33,635 nt of DNA from NCBI GenBank assembly GCA_963169575.1, contig CAUJGH010000461.1:1-33635 (forward strand). The letters run 5' to 3'. Position 1 is the stretch's first letter. Every line of letters starts with the position of its first letter. This document shows positions 26,522-33,635 of the stretch, one piece after another. The DNA is from Myxococcota bacterium (GTDB lineage: Bacteria; Myxococcota_A; UBA9160; UBA4427). The translations under genes were made by a program, and so were the position numbers. The notes under the pieces were generated by a model, which was not told the origin of the DNA, did no database searches, and saw only the letters and a program-made list of their open reading frames with translations.

Positions 26522-27325
26522 ATGCCGGACACCGCGGAGACGACCTATCAGCTGTCGCGAGGCGTGACGCTCGCCGTCGCGCTCGCGCTCGGCCTGATGC
26601 TCGAGCGCCTGCGGCCGCACGCTCGGCTCCGGCCTGCATGGCGCGCGAACCTGGGCCTCTGGGCGGTCGATGGCATCACGATGGCGCTGATCTGCGGAGC
26701 GTGCGGCTGGGTCGTCGCCGCCTGGGCCTCGAGGCGGGGATGGGGGCTTCTCCCCTTCGCGGGGGCGCAGACATGGTTCGCGAGTCTGGCCGGAGTCGCC
26801 GCGCTCGATGCCGTCTCCTACTTCTGGCACCGCGCGAACCATCAGATCGCGCTGCTCTGGCGCTTCCACCGGGTTCATCACGCCGATTCGAGCTTCCACG
26901 TCACGACGGCGCTGCGCTTCCATCCCGGCGAGCTGATCCTCGCCCTGCCGGTTCGGCTCGCCGCGATCGTCGTGCTCGGCGTCCCGCCAGAGGGCGTCCT
27001 TCTCTTCGAAATCTCGTTCGGCGTCGCGAACCTGCTCGTGCACGGCAACTTCGATCTTCCGCGGCGTTTCGAACCGTTCGTCCGGAGGATCCTCGTCACG
27101 CCCACGCTCCATCGTGCTCACCACGCCGCCGACTGGAACCTGCTCGATACGAATTTCGGCACCGTCTTTTCGATCTGGGATTGCCTCGGCAGAACGTTCT
27201 GCGCGAGCGATTCCGGTCGCGTGGTGACCACAGGCCTCCCCGGCCGGTCGCAGTCGGAAGCGCCGACCCTCGCCGAGTCCCTGCTGATGCCGTTCTCCGG
27301 CGATCGCAGCGGCCTCGGACGTTGA
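26522..27325 (+). CDS. Sterol desaturase / fatty acid hydroxylase family protein
   Basis: HRANH, HRVHH and HRAHH histidine boxes among TM segments. Confidence 0.93.
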   Translation: MPDTAETTYQLSRGVTLAVALALGLMLERLRPHARLRPAWRANLGLWAVDGITMALICGACGWVVAAWASRRGWGLLPFAGAQTWFASLAGVAALDAVSYFWHRANHQIALLWRFHRVHHADSSFHVTTALRFHPGELILALPVRLAAIVVLGVPPEGVLLFEISFGVANLLVHGNFDLPRRFEPFVRRILVTPTLHRAHHAADWNLLDTNFGTVFSIWDCLGRTFCASDSGRVVTTGLPGRSQSEAPTLAESLLMPFSGDRSGLGR

Positions 27326-27331
27326 CGTTTC

Positions 27332-27366
27332 GGCTCGGTTGCGGATCGATCGGCCGGAGCCGAGCC
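27332..27366. terminator. Possible bidirectional stem-loop between convergent genes
   Basis: GGCTCGG (27332-27338) pairs with CCGAGCC (27360-27366) across a 21-nt loop in a 68-bp convergent intergenic gap. Confidence 0.3.
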
Positions 27367-27393
27367 CCGATCTCGACGAGTCACAGGACGCGC

Positions 27394-27645
27394 TCAGTCC
27401 CCGACATCGCGTTCGAGCGTCGCGCGCGCCGCCCGAACGCCTTCCCCGACGCGCGCGCACAAGCGTGCGAAGCAGTCTTCGGTTCCCACGTGCTGATAGG
27501 CGTAGACGAAGGCGAGCTGCTCTACGAGCGCGAGAAATTCCGCGTCGCGAAGCGGGTAGATCGCATCGAAGATCGGCTCGAGCCCCACGCTCACTCCGCG
27601 ATCGATCGCCCCCTCGCGCAGCCTGTCGATGCCTCGCCGAACCAT
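27394..27645 (-). CDS. Hypothetical small protein (83 aa)
   Basis: MVRRGIDRLREGAIDRGVSVGLEPIFDAIYPLRDAEFLALVEQLAFVYAYQHVGTEDCFARLCARVGEGVRAARATLERDVGD; plausible helical composition, no family recognised. Confidence 0.45.
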   Translation of the reverse strand: MVRRGIDRLREGAIDRGVSVGLEPIFDAIYPLRDAEFLALVEQLAFVYAYQHVGTEDCFARLCARVGEGVRAARATLERDVGD

Positions 27646-28233
27646 TCGCCTTCTCCAATTCCGGATCGCGGGAATCCTCGGCTGCGCATGAGGCCCTCGA
27701 GAGACCATCGAACTTCGCCCTCGCGAAGCGCCGCGAGCAAAGATCGACGCCGGATCGGACGAGGGAACACCACGAGACCGGGAGCGATCGTCGTCGCTCC
27801 GACGACGTGCGTAGTTTATCGAACGATGGGGCCCCGGCGACGCGCGCGTCCTCAGGCATCCCGTATCTTTGCAGGCAGGTTCACGAAGATCATGCGGGTC
27901 ATCGGCATCTCCTCCTGGTCGGGCTCTCGCGTCGCGCGCCCGTTCGATCGATTCGCTTGCAGGCTCTCCTGCACTGGATGACGGGCGGCCAGCGCGCATT
28001 TCGACCGTGCGACGAAAACAATCCTGAGGGTGACCTCTCCGGGCCGGGGCGTGCTCGAAGCCCGCCGCGTCGATCGCGGGTAGCCGTTCGTACGGGGCAG
28101 AAGGGCGATCGTGCAAGCCGCATTTCCGGCCTCGGGTCCCAGGGGAGCGACTCCCGAAGGAGATCGAGCCGTCGTCGCCGCCCCAACATCGGGTGACCCG
28201 GGAGCGATCGCAACTCGCCGATCGAATCTCCGT

Positions 28234-29679
28234 CTAGCGCGCCGCCGGATCCGCCCGGATCACGAGGTTGCGGATCTCCGTCATGTCTTCCATCGCGAAC
28301 AGGATGCCCTCGCGCCCGAGGCCGGAATCCTTCACGCCGCCATAGGGCATGTTGTCGACGCGGTAGGACGGCACGTCTCCGACGACGACGCCGCCGACCT
28401 CGAGCGTATTCCAGGCCCGTTCGACTTTGTAGAAATCGCGCGTGAAGACGCCCGCCTGCAGGCCGTACCGCGACGCGTTGACCTCGGCGAGCGCCGCATC
28501 GAAATCCTCGAACTTCGAGAGCACGGCGACGGGGCCGAACGCCTCTTCGGCGCAGATCTTCGCCGTCGGCGGCACGCCCTCGAGCAGCGTCGCCTCGAGC
28601 ATCGCGCCCTCTCGCCCGCCCCCGCAGAGCAGCCGCGCCCCCGCGTCGACCGCTTCGCCGATCCAGCGTTCGAGGCGGACCGCCTCGGACTCCGAGATCA
28701 TCGGCCCGATGAAGGTCGACTCTTCGCGCGGATTTCCGGAAACCAGGGTCTTCGTCTTCGCGACGAGCTGCTCGCGCATCGCGTCGTAGATCCGCGCGTG
28801 GATCAGGATGCGCTGGACGGAGATGCAGCTCTGGCCCGATTGGTAGAACGCGCCGAACACGATCCGTTCGACCGCATCGTCGATCTGCGTGTCTTCTTCG
28901 ACGATCACGGCGGCGTTGCCGCCGAGCTCGAGCACCACCTTCTTCTTGCCGGCGCGCGCCTTGAGGTCCCAGCCGACGTCGGGAGAGCCGGTGAACGAGA
29001 GGAGCTTCAGGCGTTCGTCGGTCGTGAACAGCTCGGCCCCGTCGCGGGTGCAGGGCAGGATCGAGAAGGCGCCTTCGGGCAATTCCGTCTCGGCGAGGAC
29101 CTCGCCGATCACGAGCGCGCCGAGCGGCGTCTTCGAGGCGGGCTTCATCACGAACGGACAGCCGACCGCCAGCGCGGGCGCGATCTTGTGTGCAGCGAGG
29201 TTGAGAGGGAAGTTGAACGGCGAGATGAACGAGCAGGGTCCGATGGGCACCCGTTTCCACATCCCGCGGTAGCCGCGCGCTCGCGGCGAGATGTCGAGGG
29301 TCTGGAGCGAGCCCTGCATGCGAACCGACTCTTCGGCCGCGATCCGGAACGTATCGATCAGCCGGGTCACCTCCCCCCGCGCGTCCCGGATCGGCTTGCC
29401 CGCCTCGATGCAGAGCAGCTGCGCGAGCTCCTCCGCGCGCTCGCGGAAACGCGAGACGCAGTGGTCCAGGACGGCCTGGCGCTCGTAGGCGGCGAGCTTC
29501 GCCATCGCCGGCGCGGCCGCCGTCGCCGCCGCGATGCCGCGATCGATCGCCGCGGCGTCGGCGAGCGCGACGCGCGTGACCTCCTCGCCCGAGAATTTGT
29601 CCGTGACGGGGAGCGTCGCGGCGACTTCGACGGGGCGGTTCGCGAGGTAGTAGGGATAGTGGGAGCGGACGACGGACAT
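28234..29679 (-). CDS. Aldehyde dehydrogenase family protein
   Basis: ISPFNFPLNLAAHKIAPALAVGCPFVMKPASKTPL; LLSFTGSPDVGWDLKARAGKKKVVLELGGNAAVIV; FGAFYQSGQSCISVQRI (catalytic Cys); EEAFGPVAVL. Confidence 0.97.
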   Translation of the reverse strand: MSVVRSHYPYYLANRPVEVAATLPVTDKFSGEEVTRVALADAAAIDRGIAAATAAAPAMAKLAAYERQAVLDHCVSRFRERAEELAQLLCIEAGKPIRDARGEVTRLIDTFRIAAEESVRMQGSLQTLDISPRARGYRGMWKRVPIGPCSFISPFNFPLNLAAHKIAPALAVGCPFVMKPASKTPLGALVIGEVLAETELPEGAFSILPCTRDGAELFTTDERLKLLSFTGSPDVGWDLKARAGKKKVVLELGGNAAVIVEEDTQIDDAVERIVFGAFYQSGQSCISVQRILIHARIYDAMREQLVAKTKTLVSGNPREESTFIGPMISESEAVRLERWIGEAVDAGARLLCGGGREGAMLEATLLEGVPPTAKICAEEAFGPVAVLSKFEDFDAALAEVNASRYGLQAGVFTRDFYKVERAWNTLEVGGVVVGDVPSYRVDNMPYGGVKDSGLGREGILFAMEDMTEIRNLVIRADPAAR

Positions 29680-29710
29680 GGCTGCTCCTCTCTCGGTCGA
29701 CGACCGAAGA

Positions 29711-31360
<1,650 letters not shown>

Positions 31361-31624
31361 TCGGACCCCCGCTTTCGGGTGACGCCGCACGCTCGACGGT
31401 CACGCTCGGCGATGCTCGTTCCATACTAGGACGGATCCCGGACGATGCGAGCGGATGGGCGGAGTACGGCCCGGGCTGCGCCGAAAATGCGCCGGGACGA
31501 GGGCAGAACGAGCGGGGTGCGGAAGCCATGCGCGTGGCGCCTCGCGCGGGCAGATGGGCACGCGAGCGGGATCAGAGAGCGATCACGAACCCCGGACTGC
31601 GCTTCGGACCGCGACCGACCGACG

Positions 31625-32110
31625 CTAGGCGCCGCTCGTATCGAAGTTGTACTGCATGCGACGCCCATCTTCCCCGACGACCTCGGCGACGCGAATCGGC
31701 CCGGGGCAGAGCACTTCGATGGACCGCGACCAGAACGCCAGGCCGGGACGATTGCGGAGATGGACCTGCAGCTCCCAGGCCCCCGAGAAGCTTCGGAAGA
31801 CGAGCTCGAGGGCTTCCCGCCCGATCCCCGATCGCCGGGAGCGGGGCTCGACATAGAAGTCGGACATCTGGATGACACCCTCCGCGGGGACCTCACGCAC
31901 CAGGAGAAAGCCGACCCGCTCGCCCAACCGCGTCACGAAGAAAGGGTGACGCCCGGGCTCGCTCCAGTAGGCCGGGAGGTAGCTGTACTCGGCTGCGGTG
32001 GTCGGCCCGACCGGGACCTCTCGGTGATTCGCGAGCTCCAGGAGGTATTCATCGACCAGCTCGGACAGCGCGGGGCGATCGATCTCGCAGACGCGAATGA
32101 GCTCGACCAT
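31625..32110 (-). CDS. GNAT family N-acetyltransferase
   Basis: HPFFVTRLGERVGFLLVREVPAEGVIQMSDFYVEPRSRRSGIGREALELVFRSF; RRSGIG acetyl-CoA loop. Confidence 0.82.
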   Translation of the reverse strand: MVELIRVCEIDRPALSELVDEYLLELANHREVPVGPTTAAEYSYLPAYWSEPGRHPFFVTRLGERVGFLLVREVPAEGVIQMSDFYVEPRSRRSGIGREALELVFRSFSGAWELQVHLRNRPGLAFWSRSIEVLCPGPIRVAEVVGEDGRRMQYNFDTSGA

Positions 32111-32229
32111 CGGCAATCTCCCTCCGCCTCATCCTCGGGATGCACGACGATCGGGACAAGGCACTGGATGCGTTGGGCCGGACGGCTCCCGGATCACGAC
32201 GGGGCCGGAGAGTGGTCGTCCCGGTCGCG

Positions 32230-32703
32230 TCAATCCAGTGGGCGGTGCTCGATCCGCACGCGCCTCGCCTGCGCGGCCTGTCGCAGCTCCGCTGTCGGCG
32301 CCGCCGGACTGACGAGGATGATCCGCAGGCCGGGGAGCGCGCCGCTCTCGTTCAGGAGCAGGCCGTTCAAGACGAGTCGATCCGAGAGGTCGGGAAAGGG
32401 CCCGCCGACGATGTAGTCGATTCTGCGAAGCCGCCCGAGTCGGAAGCCGTCCGCGAGCTCGAGGGAGAGCGGCGAGGACTCGGGCGTGGATTTCGCCTCC
32501 GTCTGGAGGACCCATGCCTCCATCTTCGTCTGCGCATGGATCGGAAAGACCCGCCGGATTGCCTGCCGGGGCGTGGCGGTCTGGCTCACGCGCGCCAGAC
32601 GCGCATCGAGCTCGGGGGCAGACAGCTTCGTGCCACAGCCTGCAAGCAGGAAGAGCACGAGCAGGCCGACGAGGAGGGCTCGAGTGGGATGGCGCGTCCG
32701 CAT
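32230..32703 (-). CDS. Putative lipoprotein of unknown function
   Basis: MRTRHPTRALLVGLLVLFLLAGCGTKLSAPELDARL has a lipobox LLAGC; no family recognised. Confidence 0.72.
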   Translation of the reverse strand: MRTRHPTRALLVGLLVLFLLAGCGTKLSAPELDARLARVSQTATPRQAIRRVFPIHAQTKMEAWVLQTEAKSTPESSPLSLELADGFRLGRLRRIDYIVGGPFPDLSDRLVLNGLLLNESGALPGLRIILVSPAAPTAELRQAAQARRVRIEHRPLD

Positions 32704-32903
32704 GGAGGCCCCATCGACCAGCGCGGCAGGCGGCTTGACTGCGAGCATCCCCGGGCGGGCGGCGACGCCCCGGTCGTCTTGCGATCGGACGATCGCGGGT
32801 ACACTCGAAATCGAGCATCTCCGAAGCGTCACGCGCCCGCAGGATCACGAACGTCGCGCCCGGGCCCGCAGGCACCGCGCCGAGGGATCGGAAGGAGGGG
32901 ACC

Positions 32904-33635
32904 ATGACCCGGTCCGAGGAGTTCGATGAAGCCCGAACACCCGGTCGGGCGACGCAGACCGCGCTCGCTCTGGGCCTGCTCCTCGTTCCCGGCCTCGCCC
33001 TCTTCACCGTCCACGCGATCTCCGGCTCGGCGCCGATCGCCGCCGCCGTCGCGCTTTCGTCGTCTTCGTCGATCCAGCTCGTCGCCGAGCGCATCTGGCC
33101 CGCGCGCCCCCTCGCTCCCCATCCCGCTTCGCAGCTCGCGGTCGAGGCCTTCCAGGGAATCGTCTACGGACTGGTGCTCGGGGTCGGGACGATCCTCGTC
33201 GTGGCCGCGCTCGTCTCCTCGGCGAAGCAGGGGCTCGGCCTGACCTTCGCTCTCGCGCTGCCGCTCTGGGGGCAGGCGCTGGTCCTGGTCGTCGCCTCGG
33301 ACTTCCTCGACTACTTCCGCCATCGACACGAGCACGAGTCGAACGGGATCTTCTGGCGCGTGCACTCGGTCCACCACTCGATTCGCGAGTTCTCGCTGCT
33401 GTCCGGACTCGCGATCCATCCGCTCGAGCCGGTCTTCACCTTCGCGTCGTACGGCCTCGTCGCGGGGCTGCTCGGCCTGTCGTTCGACGCGACGATCCTC
33501 GGCTTCACGATCGCGATGATCGCGATGGGCGCCCAGCACGCCAACACCTGCTCCCGAATCGGCTGGCTCTCGAACGTGATCGCCCACATCGACGGCCACC
33601 GCTGGCACCACGACATGGCGCTGTCGCAGGGCCGC
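32904..33635 (+). CDS. Sterol desaturase / fatty acid hydroxylase family protein (partial, runs off right edge)
   Basis: Frame open to window end: LVVASDFLDYFRHRHEHESNGIFWRVHSVHHSIREFSLLSGLAIHPLEP...HIDGHRWHHDMALSQGR; HRHEH, HSVHH and HRWHH boxes; GAAGGAGGGG before the ATG. Confidence 0.9.
   Translation, partial: MTRSEEFDEARTPGRATQTALALGLLLVPGLALFTVHAISGSAPIAAAVALSSSSSIQLVAERIWPARPLAPHPASQLAVEAFQGIVYGLVLGVGTILVVAALVSSAKQGLGLTFALALPLWGQALVLVVASDFLDYFRHRHEHESNGIFWRVHSVHHSIREFSLLSGLAIHPLEPVFTFASYGLVAGLLGLSFDATILGFTIAMIAMGAQHANTCSRIGWLSNVIAHIDGHRWHHDMALSQGR

Overview
High-GC bacterial chromosomal window, densely packed with metabolic genes. No tRNA, rRNA, CRISPR array, transposase or integrase was recognised by reading. 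I support about 30 protein-coding genes. From left to right: a persulfide dioxygenase-like MBL / rhodanese / TauE-SafE cluster (minus); an SDR, a TetR regulator and an uncharacterised HxD protein (plus); a PEP-CTERM protein; an orphan PAS histidine kinase; a small RRM RNA-binding protein; a stand-alone TIR-like (MTH538/ThsB-like) protein; an MFS transporter; a SoxC-like sulfite dehydrogenase followed by a SoxD-like cytochrome c continuous with two VOC domains (minus); TetR plus TauD-like dioxygenase; a P450 and a GlxA-type AraC regulator; DUF4242, SCP2-PhyH-like and DsbA/HCCA-isomerase-like genes; an N-terminally truncated aminotransferase; a PF10118-like hydrolase; an FMO/BVMO; an isochorismatase-family hydrolase; a DapB-like protein; a sulfotransferase; a SnoaL-like protein; two sterol-desaturase-family proteins; an ALDH and acetolactate-synthase-like pair; a GNAT protein; and a lipoprotein. 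The strongest unusual items are the SoxD-VOC-VOC fusion, tandem perfect palindromes in two TetR-linked promoter regions, a 27-bp in-frame duplication across the RRM gene stop codon, the stand-alone TIR-like protein, and the headless aminotransferase. No obviously new multi-gene system can be proven from sequence alone. All family assignments come from motif and sequence recognition without database searches.
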